Below, piece after piece: positions 23,911 through 37,093 of a stretch of DNA of 64,000 nucleotides. The notes beneath the pieces are model-generated. The model saw nothing but the letters and a program-made list of their open reading frames with translations, made no database searches and was not told the origin of the DNA. The stretch spans positions 248,001-312,000 of the forward strand of contig NW_025935717.1 in the NCBI RefSeq assembly GCF_000764305.2. The letters run 5' to 3'. The first letter of the stretch is position 1; every line of letters begins with the position of its first letter. Made by a program: the position numbers and the translations under genes. Source of the DNA: Hyalella azteca. Its lineage: Eukaryota > Arthropoda > Malacostraca > Amphipoda > Hyalellidae.

Positions 23911-25608
23911 TAAAAGTTGCATTTTGCAAATTAAATATATCTATATTGAAATGAAGTATATAGATATTAAAAATCTTAAAATGTGACATGATTTTTGTTG
24001 AGACAGTCTCACCAGCATTAAATTTAGGTAAGTATATAATTTTGAATCTGGATTAGTGGGCTGAATTACAAAAAAAATTATAATAATTATGAATATAAAA
24101 TCTTTTATTCAAAATTTTGAAAAAATATGACCAAAATATATAGTTTTTCTTAATTTTTAATACAGAAATTTGTCAAAGACCATTGGAATAGGCAAATTCT
24201 AATTTTGAATATTGGGCAAAGTTTCCTTTATATTACAAGTAAAAAGTTTATTTACACAGTAATTTCCAGAAATTGCAGGCAAAAATATACAATATATCCT
24301 ATACATATAATTTATTAAAGAAATCTGCCAAGAGCTACAGATTATAGATACAGCAATAGCATACAGGTGAAGCTGACTACATCTACAACTACAAGCATGT
24401 TCATTTTAGTTGCATTGATGCATTCAGAGATATTTCTGCCAAATTTTCCAATTAGGGCAAGTTGTTATCCCAATTTTGATTTTCAGGCAGAAGGTGCTAA
24501 AAATTCTAGGTGAAAACGACAGGTTCATGGATGGTTTTTAAAAATTGCCTGTGAAAAAGGGCTGTTTTTCTTGTTTTTCACTGAAGAAATTGAGAAATGA
24601 TAGAAAGGTCATAGAAACAGGTGAAATTGGCCAGATTCAGGTGAAATTGCCCTTTTTTGTTTGATTCACAGGTGGCTTCTGTCTAATTATCTATTTTGGG
24701 TGTTACCAGCATAATAGATTGTAGGTAGTAGTTCATATAGGTACTTTAGAGTTTAATATTTTTATTTACCTTGAAGGCCGTTTTGTGCTAGGCTCTTAGA
24801 AATGTTGCTCTCTCTGTTTTCACATTGATTGCAAGCTCTGAGGGTTTGCCTTTCCTAAAAGGGACCAAGGCTGTTTAATGCCTAGGCAAAAGAGCTGAGG
24901 TAGAGGTCATGCAGAGACCCTTAAATAGGTACGTACCGTACCTACCTACTTCTATACTGGACATGTAACTGAGCACATTACAAAATTATCCGCCTCCATG
25001 CCACATTGCCACTACAATTGGAAAGAAGATAGCTATAGAATCATACATCAGCTAGGCTAACTAAGGGCAGATGCAGTTACATTTCACTGCTGCACATTGT
25101 GATTGTGCTGATATTTTAAGATTGTCAAATTGACTAGTTTGGAGCTGGACTCCAACACTTTTTCTTCTATGAAGATTTTGTGAATTTTTGTGCAATTTTT
25201 TGTTTTAAAATTTCTGATAAATTTAAAATTCAAGCAATCAAGTGATCTTAGGACTAATGTGTTCTAATTTGAATTGTGGGTACTAGTATAGGTATATATT
25301 TGATATGCTTCTACACCATTCCTAAAAATAAATACCTTCTAGAAAGCAGGAACTTGCAATTACAGAAGAAGCATTATTTCTCCTCCATTTCTTTTCAATT
25401 AAAGCCTATTTCTGAAAATTAATGTTTTGTTTATCTATTTGATTAATTCTTAAGCAAGTGTATATACTTTCATTGAGGTTTGTGGATAGAGTGCAAGCAA
25501 TAACTAGTCTCTGAATGCCTTACATCTTCTGTTAAAAAGTACCTATTACACTCAATTATTAAGGCATGCTCAAAGTAATTAGAAAACTCCATACTCTTTA
25601 TTTTACAG
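23911..25608. other. Intergenic, upstream of the kinase gene
   Basis: AT-rich with no gene. A splice acceptor 'attttacag' ends at 25608, so at least one 5' untranslated exon of the kinase gene probably lies in or beyond this stretch. Confidence 0.55.
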
Positions 25609-25629
25609 TATATACATTCCTAAGTAAAA

Positions 25630-25788
25630 ATGGATCAGTATGTGATGGTGCGAGTATTGGGTGAAGGCTCATTTGGAAGTGCTTTTCTTGCAAGACACAA
25701 GACATCGTCTGAACTTCTTGTTTTGAAGAAAATACCACTCAGGAAACTCACACGCCAAGCAGTTGCAGATGCTATGAAAGAAGTGCTG
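25630..25788 (+). CDS. NEK-family kinase exon 1 (start)
   Basis: This encodes residues 1-53. The glycine loop G-E-G-S-F-G is at residues 11-16 and the ATP-anchoring lysine is Lys33 in L-V-L-K-K-I. ATG at 25630 follows an untranslated acceptor at 25608. The donor 'ctg|gtaagg' after 25788 is in phase 0 and joins exon 2 at 25959, giving the seam M-K-E-V-L / V-L-S-S-L, which matches the NEK 'EVxVLSxLxHPxI' pattern. Confidence 0.93.
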
Positions 25789-25958
25789 GTAAGGAGAAAC
25801 TATATAACTACCGGTACATAACTAATTTTTGCGCAATTGGCATGTGTTGTAATGAAATAGTTGATTGTAGTTTATTCTTTATTGAAAAAGTTTCATTTGC
25901 ATAAATTACGTCAGTAATCACTTGGCAAAGATTTTTGACTGTTTCTCTTATCTCACAG

Positions 25959-28900
25959 GTGCTATCCAGCCTCAGTCATCCTCACATTACTCAGTTCAAG
26001 CACAGCCTTGAGCTTGAAGGAGAGCTCGTCATTGCCATGGAGTATTGTGGCGGTGGAGACCTACGAAATGTCCTGAATCAAAGAGGAGGAGTTCTTTTTC
26101 CACAAGAAAGGATATTGGACTGGTTTGTTCAGCTATGCCTTGCAGTGAAATACATACATGACAGGCATATTCTACATCGGGACATAAAATCCCAGAATGT
26201 GTTTCTCACTGAAGATGGAAGAATTAAGCTTGGTGATTTCGGTATATCCAAGGTGCTGGAAAGCAGTAAGGAACTAGCAAGTACATGCATTGGAACACCC
26301 TATTATTTATCCCCGGAAATGTGTCAGAATAAACCATACAATAGCAAAAGTGATGTATGGGCGCTGGGATGTGTATTGTACGAGATGGTAGCATTAAAGC
26401 ATCCCTTTGAAGCCACGTGCATGAAGAGCTTGGTTCTGAAAATCATGAAAGGTTCATATCAACCAGTTCCTTCTAAGTTCAGTTGGGATCTCAAAGCACT
26501 CATCAGGCAAATTTTACAAAGCAACCCCGTACATCGTCCTTCAGTCACCACAATACTTGCTAAAAAAATCGTACTAGAGCGAGTGCCTAAGTTTCTGGAT
26601 GGTATTGCTGGTAATAACGATCTGATGGTTGCTCTGAGGGAGCGCAAAGATGCTGAACACCTTGGAAGTGGCAGAGTAAGTTTTAGTGCTACTAACATCA
26701 CTGGTCCAGCTGCCAAGTATGGACAAAGTGCAGTGCAAAGAAAAATTGGCAGGAAATCTTCACCATTGAAGAGTTCAGGGCTAGCTAAACGTACTCCACC
26801 TAAAGGTATATCCAAATTTTCATTAGTGTCTTCCAGGAAGCTGATCGGAAAAAACATCAAACAGTGCAATATTAGTTCAAATGGTGAGAACACTCTACTG
26901 GAGCCTAGAAAAAGAAGGAAAAGTAAATCAATCGAAGGATTGAGGTGTAAACTTTTGGCTACACCATCTAAGCTTGAAAGTCCTTGCATCCCTCCAGAGA
27001 AAGATAACTCAGAACCAGAACCGAAGCTACTTGCTCCTTCTGTCGAATTAATACTGAAAGATATTCACGAAGGAAAGTATTGTGTTCAACAGAGCTATTC
27101 CGTCAAACAGGAAGCGCGTTTGCCAAGAAACACCTCTCATGAAATGAAGATTTTGAGAAGAAAATCTGCAGAATCTTTATTAGATGATGATTGGTGTTCC
27201 CAACAAGACGACGGAGACACAGCTTCTTTATGTGACCACACGTGGTTTGAGGAGGATCAAGATTATCAAATCCCTGGCATTTGCATGCTGGACTCTGGTA
27301 AATCTAGCAAATTAGGTGCAATCACCGAGTTTGATCTCTGTGGAAAGATTCTCGATGATAAGATAGAGATAAAAAACAAAGCTAACAAAGAAATTTGCAT
27401 TAGTAAAGATTTTGATAAAAAAATAGATGTAGTTTCTAAAATATTGTCCTATGGCGCCATTGAGCAGAACAATAGATCTCAATATAATACCCCCGCTGCT
27501 GCCGTTGATAAGGTGACTTTAAAATCGACCAAAAATCGCGTAGATTCTAATGACCACGAAATACCTGCAAAATTTCCTGACATCGTTCCCAGCTTGCGAG
27601 AAGACAGCAGCTTGGTTTCAAGTACTCCCCTGAAACAACCTAGATCGGCATGGCATCCCTGGGATCCAGCCGCCCTCCACGAAATGCCTCTTGAAATCAC
27701 CAGCTCCAAGATGGACTCCACCACTGACAAAGTTATAGCTCACGGCCCTGGCTACCGAGTTATACACACGGATAGTGTTTTAGTGGATCCTTGTCTCGAT
27801 GCCTCGGCTCGTACTCTAAACTTGTCTCGAAATGCTCCAATTGGTTTCGAAGCTATTAATAACCATGTTTCGTGCGTCAGTGGTTCCGAACTAGTAAAAG
27901 TTACTATACCAAACGTAAGTCCCATTGAACAGAAAAGCTTTGCTAGGAGATCGGAGCACTCTAGAGACGACTGCCCGCCTTTCAATGAGCGACGACAATG
28001 GTTGAAGCGTCCTGCCGATGATGTTATGGACATTTTAAGTAACGCACGCGTTGTGGAAGCAACCCTAGACTCGTTTCAGACTAGTGCCCTCATTGAGAGT
28101 CTTATTAAAGAAAATTCGCCTGCAAAATCTCAAAGATGTTTTACTACAAAGCGTTTTTCTTGTGGTGTTAATCGTGGGAGTCAGGAAGTGGACAGTACTA
28201 CTTTTAATTCACCAAGGAAGTACCACCCTGTTACAGAATCTCAGCATTCGGAAAATGTCTTGGCCGATAAGACTTACATATTGTCTTCCGAAGAAGGAAA
28301 AAATAAGTTGAGTCGCACATATTCCATAAGTGACTCATCAGTGTCTGAAGAAAATTATATTGCTGGTACGGAATGCCAGAATGAAGAATTTAAAAACAGT
28401 AATTTCAAAGTTCCTAAACCTCAAAAGCGACTTATAAATATCCTGCTACGACGCGAATCTCAGAAGAAAGTAAATGCTGCGGGGAGCAACCCTGACCTCA
28501 AATCTACTTTTGTTGTTGCCAAATCAGAAAATGTCTCGTCAGAAACTGTGGTCCTTTCATCTGGGGAGTCCAGTTCTGAAGTAGAGGAGATAGGTGCGGG
28601 TGCAGGTAAAAACCAATTAGGTAACCCTAATTTGGTCAAATCCAGACGAAGTTTCTCGGATTTTCTGCGTAAGATTGTCTCGGCAAAGCCCCAATCGGAG
28701 GTGAAAGAGCTCTCCAAGTATAAAATGGATGATTCGTGCGAAGATATCCAGAGGCCCCCATTAGAACTTCCTGCAGAAATCCTGTCTGAAGAGAACGTGC
28801 AAATAACATTCTCGCCATCAAGCGTCGATGTTATTCAGTCTTGCCCGACTAGCACCCAATTTTGTGACAATGTCGTTTCTAGCTTGGGCGAACCCGATGC

Positions 28901-31146
28901 TGTTGACAATAAATCGTATCTGCCGTACGACGCCAAATTCACTATGACCCCTAAAACGGCGTGTTCGAGCGAAAGCGGTTACCGTACTATTACTAGTCAG
29001 TGTACTCACTCGGATATAACTAGTGAAGATCTCGATAGTCGCCTTTCAAACACCTGTAAAATAAACAAAATTGATCAATTAAGCTCTAAGTCTACTACTC
29101 TAGATAAAAACTTGTCATCGCCTGTCGATCATTGCGATGAAGATTTGTTAACAGAATCGAGCAAAGATGTGAAAGCAATAGACGCGATTCCTCGCGAACC
29201 CGACCCGTCATCTATCAACAACCATGTCAAGTCACCAGAACCTCAAGCCATGGTCGTGCCACTAGATTCCGTGGAACGGGAGAGATGCATACGGAGACTC
29301 GCCATGATCCTTGTGTCAAATATTATTGAGAAGTCCAAGGAGCGTCTGAGTGCTCAGCTGCTGGCTGGCGCTGTTGACGGCAAATGTGAAGACGTTGAGC
29401 AAGCAGAGACTTTCCCAAACGAGACTAGTAAGATATCGAAACAGGTGTTGGGCTCTCTTGTTAATACGTGTGTGGATTGTACCTCTTCTGCTTCTCAAAT
29501 TGGGTGTGAGGGCGACAAATCAAACTCCTCTTGTTTAGCTGAAGACAGTCTATCTTTACATTCACTCGGCTCCATTAATGTTGCAAGCGCCCATGAAGTG
29601 AATGATGGTTTTGTTGAGCGATTCAGTATCCAGGAAAGATCAGCTTTCGAAATGAAAATTGTGGATCACTTGTACAGCTGTCTGTGGTCTACCCTGAGTT
29701 CTGGTTGCGGTTCTAACTCTGAAGTGACGACGGCAATGAATTCGACAGATCTTATTTGCACTGCTCCACGACATGAAAATTTGGATCTGGAGGATCTACC
29801 ACCGGACAATTCAAATGAGAAGTTTGTTCCATCGGTTGACGTTTCTGCAACGCATTCTTTTTCCAGAGAAATGAACGTAACTGTGGTTGAAAAAGCACCT
29901 TGTAGTAGTGCATCAGAGAAATGTGAATTTCCTAAGGAGACCGCGATCGAAAAAGAATTTACTGCGGAAAATGAGGAGCCTGTATTCCCTGAAATAGCCA
30001 GTTCATTGGAAAGCTCTATGGAGATTTGTCGTAATGATCATGAAGTACAAGACACTTTGTCCAAAAATCTGGCCCAGTCTCGGAGTATGAGAACTGGTGC
30101 TGAATTTAACATCGATGCCGCATCGTGTAATCCCGCTGAAAAATATCAGAGTCCTAATAAAATGTGCAGTGGATCTTCTGCTTGTGATATCGTGGTTGAA
30201 AACCGTTTGTCAGCGAACTTGCAGGTGCCAAATTCTATTGACCAGCCTGAAATCATTGGGAATTTCAGCACTTTGCCTGAAGAGAATTCCAATGAACAAA
30301 CTCACTGCGAGTCTTTTACAAGTGCTACATTTTTATATCCAACTATTGATGTTTTGCACGAAGAGATGAGTCTAGACCTGCCTCCCATTTTGACGCTTAG
30401 AAATACAGGGACATTAACACCTAAGGTCGTCGAGTCGGCTTCAATTGGTGTGAATGAACGGCACGAAATGATGGATGTCAATAAATTAATTCCTAAAGGA
30501 GAACAGCCTGTATTGCCAAGTTTTTCTGGCGCCAACGAATCTGCATTTATGGAAAGTGAAAAACCTTTAAATAATATATTAAATGGTGTCCCTGACGTCG
30601 TAACCGAGGCCACAATAGGCGATCAAAGTGCTAGTGATATTGATGGAATATTGTTGTGTTTCCCGACAACCTCACGTGGTGATTTCTCTGATTTTGAGTC
30701 CAAAAATCGAGATATTATAAACTCAGTGCAAAGCCTAACTGATATTATATGTGAGGTCAAACAAATGCCTGACGAACCATATAATTCGCACAATAATTCT
30801 CTGGGATATTCAGCTCATGCACTCGCACCATCGAATGGCTTCTCGCTGACCAAGAATGATCATTTAATTTCATGTGATAATTTCTCTGGCACCAAGATCG
30901 TTGCAGATATTAATGAATCAGCGGGAAAGATCGATGAAGCCTCTACGCTGTTTTCAGGTCCTGTAAGTTACGATACTAATTATCGTCTCTCCAAAGGAAT
31001 AGTCACGGAAGAGGAAATTTCCAAGAAATTAAGTGTCGAAGATCTAACGTACGTGACTCCATCGAACGACGGCGATGTCTTCGGGTGGATTGAGGAGCAG
31101 CGAGTCACGTTGGAGAATTCGCTAGGCTTAAATGTTTTTATCGAAT
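25959..31146 (+). CDS. NEK1/NEK5-like protein kinase, main exon
   Basis: This serine/threonine kinase belongs to the NIMA-related family, whose NEK1/NEK5 branch acts at cilia and centrosomes and in the damage response (family knowledge). Residues 54-256 complete the kinase domain: H-R-D at 126-128, D-F-G at 146-148, activation segment C-I-G-T-P-Y-Y-L-S-P-E at 163-173, then S-D-V-W-A-L-G-C. All catalytic residues are present. After about residue 260 the 5.2 kb exon encodes a low-complexity, Ser/Asp/Glu-rich tail without recognisable domains; 'RERCIRRLAMILVSNIIEKSKERL' contains one short helical stretch. The total length of 2216 aa exceeds the roughly 1,260 aa of vertebrate NEK1. The donor 'gaat|gtgagt' after 31146 is in phase 1; without splicing the frame would stop at 31154. 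The upstream in-frame ATG at 25935 is intronic. Confidence 0.93.
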
Positions 31147-31354
31147 GTGAGTAAAATGTTGCAGGTGTTCTATGCTATGGATGATAAATGCTCCTGATTT
31201 TAATTTCGTGATTTCCTCCATGTCACTGTCAAATGCTGAAACTTCTCACCGTTCATCATAGCATCCTTTCTAAGTAGAGACATCTTCCATGTGCGCGTTA
31301 ATAACTGTTAAATTTTAAAACTATAAAGTTTTCTAATCGTATTCGATTTCACAG

Positions 31355-32658
31355 GTCACCGAGCGTCAGTCTCTGTAGCCGCGCAGTCTTCATCACTCGA
31401 GGAGTTCATGAAGAATATTCTACCGGTGCTCGCACGCATCACCGAGAAAGAGGCGCAACAAACCCGTGCTGAATTCGCAAACTCCAAGCCTGCCTCTTCA
31501 GCGATATCTCAAGCCGCGTCTCACTTGGGTATTTCTAATGTGCCAATTGATTCGTTTGGAGGGCAGCCACATGCAGGGCTTCTACGTTTTGACCTCTTGA
31601 ATGGGCAAATAGAGTCGACAATTACCATGGAGGTGTCGAAATCTGGTCAGACAGCAGACCTCTCATCAGCAGGTCAGGCAGCAGATCTCTCAACGGCAGG
31701 TAACACAGCTGATCTCTCAACGGCAGGTAACACAGCGGATCTCTCAACGGCAGGTCAGATAGCGGATCTCTCAACGGCAGGTCAGATAGCGGATCTCTCA
31801 ACGGCAGGTCAGATAGCGGACCTCTCAACGGCAGGTCAGGCAGCAGATCTCTCAACGGCAGGTCAGGCAGCAGACCTCTCAACGGCAGGTCAGGCAGCAG
31901 ATCTCTCAACGGCAGGTCAGGCAGCTGATCTCTCAACGGCAGGTCAGGCAGCTGATCTCTCAACGTTAGGTCAGGCAGCAGACCTCTCAACGGCAGAGCA
32001 GGCTGCCCCTGTAGTCGATGTAAAACTTGGAAAATTTTCGCCAAAACTTTCAGCTCGTGATCAGTTTTTGACCACCGAGTTCACTGGCACTCGTGCAACA
32101 ACTTCCTCTACTCTGCCTGGCGACGATGCAACAAATTTCTCGGCCTTAAATGAAGATGGAAATTCAAGTTTTGTCCCTGGAGAAGACGTCACAAGCTGCC
32201 TCCATGTCGCCATGTTGGCAAATTCTTTTGGAGATATTGAAGAGAGCGTGGGTAGTGAAAATGAACTACCAGTTAACTGCATAGCGGTGAACTTTTATTG
32301 TGAAACGTTATCAGTGTCAACAAATGTGCCAAATTTAGCAGCAACGACTGAATTTTCCATCCCTCACGCAGAAGAGAAAAATAAAACTTCAGCTACGCCA
32401 AGCCTTGATACGAACGAAAATTCGGTATGTTGTGCCAACAATACTCGGGCATTAACATGCTTAGAATCACCATTGTACTCGCATACGCAAAGCGCAAATG
32501 AAATGTTGCCAGGCGACGGTGAAATGTTGCTAGGCGGTGACGCTCATCATGGTCCTGCCTGCCCCACGAACGCTGCTGTCACTAAAACTAACGACATCAG
32601 AACTCTAGCTCTTCAGCTGTGGGCGCTTATTATAGCAGAGTCAGCCTACACATCATAA
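31355..32658 (+). CDS. NEK-family kinase terminal exon with 9-residue repeats
   Basis: The acceptor 'tttcacag' before 31355 joins in phase 1 with exon 2 (seam C-H-R-A-S-V) and the frame runs to TAA at 32656-32658. All three exons sum to 6651 nt, an exact 2217 codons. Residues corresponding to 31642-32007 are about 13 tandem units of (A/S)-G-Q-(A/I/T)-A-D-L-S-T. The region is predicted disordered (inference) and no domain is recognised. The minus strand of the repeat is also open, a by-product of the 27 bp period. Confidence 0.9.
31642..32007 (+). repeat. 27 bp coding minisatellite, 13 units, in the kinase gene
   Basis: Unit 'gcaggtcaggcagcagatct' plus 'ctcaacg' repeats in frame. Variants cluster in neighbouring units: N-T in units 3-4, Q-I in 5-7 and Q-A in 8-12. 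This is the signature of local copy-number gain and gene conversion. Confidence 0.95.
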
Positions 32659-32894
32659 ATGCCTTGGCTCTCGATGAATGAGTCATTATTATTGATATCA
32701 ATGTTCGATTTAATTATAGAAATATAAAAGGTTATTTTTGAATATATTTTGTAGAGATGAACGCTTGTAATATGTGATTAAACTGAGGTTCCCTTGCGTA
32801 AATGGAAAAAAAATTAAGATATTGCTTTCATTAAATTGTTTTACAGTGGTTTGGGCGTCGGTTTAGTTACAAAGCCAAGTGTTAAGTTTTAATC

Positions 32895-33100
32895 AATAAA
32901 TTTTGTTGTCAAATTGAGGAAAATGTTTTGGCCCAAGTTAATGTGGGAGAATTGTGAAACATGTTTGAATGATTCCTAAAAAATCTGTACCCTTGTCGGC
33001 CTTGTGAGACTACGTAAAACTTTACTGATGATAATGGTATTTTGATAATGTTATTGGTGCCTTGCATGCTAAATGTATAAAAATTTAATTTAGAAATAAA
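32895..33100 (+). terminator. Candidate poly(A) signals of the kinase gene
   Basis: AATAAA occurs at 32895-32900 and again at 33095-33100, 240 and 440 bases after the stop codon. Either could define the transcript end. Confidence 0.5.
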
Positions 33101-35896
33101 GTTGATCTTATTTGCATACAAAGAATAATAGGTATATAGTGATAATAACTTGCTTCTCGTCTATATGGAAAATGTAATCCTGAATAATTGCTTTAGTGTT
33201 ACATATAAGTGGTTGAAATCGCTAGAGGGCGAAAATCAGTCACGAGTCTGTTGGAAAAGACTTGTGGAATTCTTTTTGTTCGACACGTTATTGTGTTTTT
33301 TCGTCTATAATAAAGTGTTAGCCTGTCGATTGCTTTCAAAAGAGTTTCAATAAGCATGTTTTGGATTTGGACTTATGGGTATTGTGAAAGAAATGCTTAG
33401 TAAAATTTAACGGGGAATGTTTTTAATTGATGACTTGGATTTTTTTTACCTCTATGAAAGTTCTCAATACAAAGAGATCATTGGGACATGTATACATGTA
33501 TTGGGACATCTATGACTCTTCAAAGTCATATATGTACGTACTTTTTTTAATACTTAATGTCATTAAGAGCAAGATGCACTAAGTGTTGCACATTACTGGT
33601 CTTATTTTGTAGATGATGCTCAAGGCGTATGGCACTTTGTGAATAACTGCCAAAGAATAAAAATTTTCTTAGCGTTTGAGTTTCCTATTGGCATCCATGG
33701 TGACCATAGTTACTCTCTCAGGATTCATTAACATCGAGAAACAATAATTGTCTACTAACGAAAAATGTGATGTGCATGGAAGAATGATGACTACCGCTGA
33801 CCTGTACGTGCTCAATAGCAATGATAGTACCGTACTTCATCTGCAATTCACTTACTTCATCTGCAATTCCCTGATACGTAAAATTTCGTAAATTCACTTA
33901 GCATTAAATTTGATAATGGTTCCACTGACAGATGATAGTAGCATTAAATTTTATTATGGATGTACCCGTAAAGCTGTGGTGAGCGTGGCATCCTTCTTTT
34001 TCACCCATGCTGTTTTCAACGAAAACGGGAGAGCAGATGACCAATTTTACTTACTGACTATACACTTAAAGCAGTTATAAATTCACTGGAACGTGTTTAA
34101 AAAAGTATATCCAAAAGTAAAAGTTCCAATTGCATAAGTTAAGCGAATTTCTACTAGGTGAAGTGGCAGGTTTGACATTTCAATGTAAAATTTAACGCAC
34201 GTGAGATTTACATGATATGTGCTCGTATTACTCTGGCGCAGAATTAACAGAATATAGGTGCATCTCGTTTATCATGGGATTGGTAAATTTATGAATTTTC
34301 AGTGGTACATACTGCTCAGCAAGACTTGAAATGGAATCTTCGAAATGAAAATATTTATAATAAACTTCCTCAGTAAACCGGAATATTTTCAGTTCTATCC
34401 GCGGTGAGAGGATCGGCGGTTCGGCGGATAGTGTGCATGTGCATGTGGGTGCCAGTGAAACGTCGTTGTTGACTTGTTGCCGCATTGGGCTTTGCTTTGG
34501 CTGTAAGTTTGAGCAGAATCTGACTCAGTTTACATATTCAACTTTATAGTACTGAATTTGGGACGATGAATTCATTTAATTGTTATTGTTTAATTCTGTG
34601 ACATTAACTATGACTCAGTCTTGCCTTTACGGCTTTCCTACCAAACCGCAATAAATAATCACATCAGCAGTTCAGCACCAGATATCATTGAAGTAGCTAA
34701 TCAGTTCATTTATAATTTCCTCATCTACTGAAGTTTTAAAACAATTTCTTATGTAAGTATGATAATGCTCCAAAAAAAAAGCATCTGCTTTGCCACTATG
34801 CACATTAGAGTCATTAGTCATCAGAGTTAAAAATGGATCAGAAGTCTGACTGCTTAAACTTTTAATGACTGTAGCCTAACATTGTCAAAACATGTTTACT
34901 AATAGGCTAAGTAATATCATTTATCAACAACCATCAATGACACTATTGTTTGCAGTTTCTGAATTTGCACAATATTATGCCACTCAGCCACTGGACTTGA
35001 AGAGGAAGAATCTAGTTTATAAACAAAATAGTTAGAGGCCTACGTAACTTTTATTTTAAGTGGCTAGCAGTCAGCCTAGCAGCCTAGTAGCACAAACAAA
35101 CCAAACAAATTTAAAATGTAGTTAACATACCTATGTATGGTTTCAGAAATTTCTGCCTAAATTATTATTCACATGTTTTCTCTATTTGATCATCTTTCAA
35201 TCGGGAATAGGTAGCTATTGACTGTATTCTTAGAAAATTGTTGGTAAAAATGATAGGATCATGAGTGATTTTCAAACATTGTGAACAACAATGTGTCATT
35301 TATTTACTTTTTACTAAAAAAATTGGATAAGGTATAAGGACATACCAACATAGAAATGGGCAAAATTTACCATGTTCTTAAGTGTTTTTCTTTCATTCAT
35401 AGTTTGATTTTGGCTTTTTAGCCTGATTTTCAAGTTTGTCAACTTATTTATCACTGCCAGATCTTATAAGTTTATAAAACTTGCTGCCATATAAAAAATC
35501 CACGAGTTTGATTCATGAGCCATGGTCCATGGAAATATCTTAAGTTTGAAGCTGTATCAGATTTCATAAGCCTCGAGAAAAATAAAATCTTTAATGTTAG
35601 CATGGTAAAGGCAATGAAAGTGGTATGTTTTTTAACCTTATATATTTTTAAATTTAGACATTTCTCCCCTTGTATCTCATTCTTTCCATTTGTCCCATAG
35701 TCTTGTCTTGTGCACTTGCCATTCCCCTTCTCTGCTCCCAATAGGCTAGTTAGGCCTAATGAGTTTTGTGAGTAGTGATGATTGCTGAGATTAACTTTTC
35801 AGTAATAATAAAGTTGAATGATGCACTAGTGCATGCATACAAGTTTAAGCTAACATTTACTCTTTTTTTGCAGATACTCTGTTGAAAGTTGACACC
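33101..35896. other. Intergenic and WDR89 5' region
   Basis: No coding exon. Part of the WDR89 5' UTR is probably here. A 'ttttttgcag' acceptor ends at 35872, and a possible upstream untranslated exon ends near 34501 at 'ggct|gtaagt', in a locally GC-richer patch (34390-34500) that could be the promoter area. The pairing is inferred only. Confidence 0.45.
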
Positions 35897-37093
35897 ATGG
35901 CCTCACAAGACTTGGATATCAAGGATTATTATGTTGAGGATGCAGATTCTTGTACAGAAAGTGAACTAATGAGTATTTTTCCACTGAAGTATAGAGTGAG
36001 TAAGAAAATCTCTCTATCTGACAGCTCCAGAAACACAGCATATGTTAAAATTGCTGTTGGTGCCTCAGAAGAATCACTTGCTATTGGAAGTAAGAACGGA
36101 GAGGTCAGCTGCTATGATTGCAATGTTGGGAACTCACTCTCTACCTTCAAGGCACATGAGCAAGAAGTGACAGGCATAAGATATTGTCCCACAAACAACA
36201 AAATAGTTTATTCTTGCAGTGTGGATGGTACAGTGAAAGTAAGGGACATGAGAAGCAACCAGTTTGAGCACACTTATGAGTACAAAAATGAGGGTGGTAA
36301 GGGGATGCCATTCACTTGCCTCGACTTGAATAATACTGGAGAATTTCTTTGCACTGGAACCACGTTTATAAATGAGGATGCATACCTTCTCTTCTGGGAC
36401 GTCAGGAAACAACAACAGCTTCTTGGGGCGTACGCTGACAGTCATTCAGACGATGTGACTGCAGTTCACTTCCACCCTTATAAACGAGCTGAGCTAGCCT
36501 CGGCTGCTATGGATAACCTCATCAATATATTTGATGTTTCGAAGTCATCAGAGTCCGATGCTTTCACTCAGTGCATTAATTTTGAAACGACTCCAGATTC
36601 GATCATCTGGGACAGCCACCAAGATCACGAAAGTAAACTGTTTGCAATTAATTTTTCTCAGGTAATTCAGTATTGGGATATTGAAGACACGGAACCTCTT
36701 GCTGATCTCAAGCCCAAGAAATACTGCAAAGCAATGAGGCGTACCACCCCAGAACAGTGTCATTTCCTCTCCTTAAACTACACCAAAACTCAGGACCCTA
36801 TTTTGATGTTTGGCTCTAACCTGGGACTTTCGACTCACGTAAATGCATGTATCAGAACGCTGCGTTTCGACAGGAACAAGAAAATGCTGTTCCCTCACTC
36901 GGCGCTCGAGCTGCAAGGCAGCAAAACAGTCGAGGTGTTCGACAGTGTCTACCTTCCTAACTCTGATATCTTCGTAACCCTCGAAAATGGAAGCCTGAAG
37001 TACTGGTCGCCCCAACACAAGAAGAGAAACTTGGCTGAGGATGCGGTCTCGGGTGAAGAACTCAGTTTCAACCTTAAGAAGCAAAAATTGTGA
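35897..37093 (+). CDS. WDR89: WD repeat-containing protein 89
   Basis: This is a beta-propeller protein of 398 aa (human 387 aa). Its cellular role is poorly defined; related propellers serve as interaction platforms. WD-type blades are visible: A-I-G-S-K-N-G-E-V-S-C-Y-D, then S-C-S-V-D-G-T-V-K-V-R-D, then a blade ending L-L-F-W-D-V-R. These are followed by the family-diagnostic L-G-A-Y-A-D-S-H-S-D-D-V-T-A-V-H-F-H-P and then L-I-N-I-F-D-V. A basic Lys/Arg-rich tail (KKRN...LKKQKL) resembles a nuclear signal. The start is ATG at 35897 in a strong context (accATGGcc). The frame is open five codons further upstream to a TTG, and the acceptor at 35872 lies in the 5' UTR. The coding region is intronless. 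Gene order is tail to tail with YOD1. Confidence 0.9.
   Translation: MASQDLDIKDYYVEDADSCTESELMSIFPLKYRVSKKISLSDSSRNTAYVKIAVGASEESLAIGSKNGEVSCYDCNVGNSLSTFKAHEQEVTGIRYCPTNNKIVYSCSVDGTVKVRDMRSNQFEHTYEYKNEGGKGMPFTCLDLNNTGEFLCTGTTFINEDAYLLFWDVRKQQQLLGAYADSHSDDVTAVHFHPYKRAELASAAMDNLINIFDVSKSSESDAFTQCINFETTPDSIIWDSHQDHESKLFAINFSQVIQYWDIEDTEPLADLKPKKYCKAMRRTTPEQCHFLSLNYTKTQDPILMFGSNLGLSTHVNACIRTLRFDRNKKMLFPHSALELQGSKTVEVFDSVYLPNSDIFVTLENGSLKYWSPQHKKRNLAEDAVSGEELSFNLKKQKL

Noticed and set aside
25935..25958. Start codon upstream of the kinase main exon
   Set aside because: It lies in the polypyrimidine tract of intron 1. Exon 1 at 25630 supplies the glycine loop and lysine in frame.
26459..26989. 176-residue minus-strand open frame
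   Set aside because: Antisense shadow of the kinase exon, with no domain and no plausible splice structure.
31622..32044. 140-residue minus-strand open frame of Leu-Pro-Asp-Leu repeats
   Set aside because: It is the reverse frame of the 27 bp coding repeat of the kinase. The period being divisible by three keeps it open, and no splice or start context supports it.
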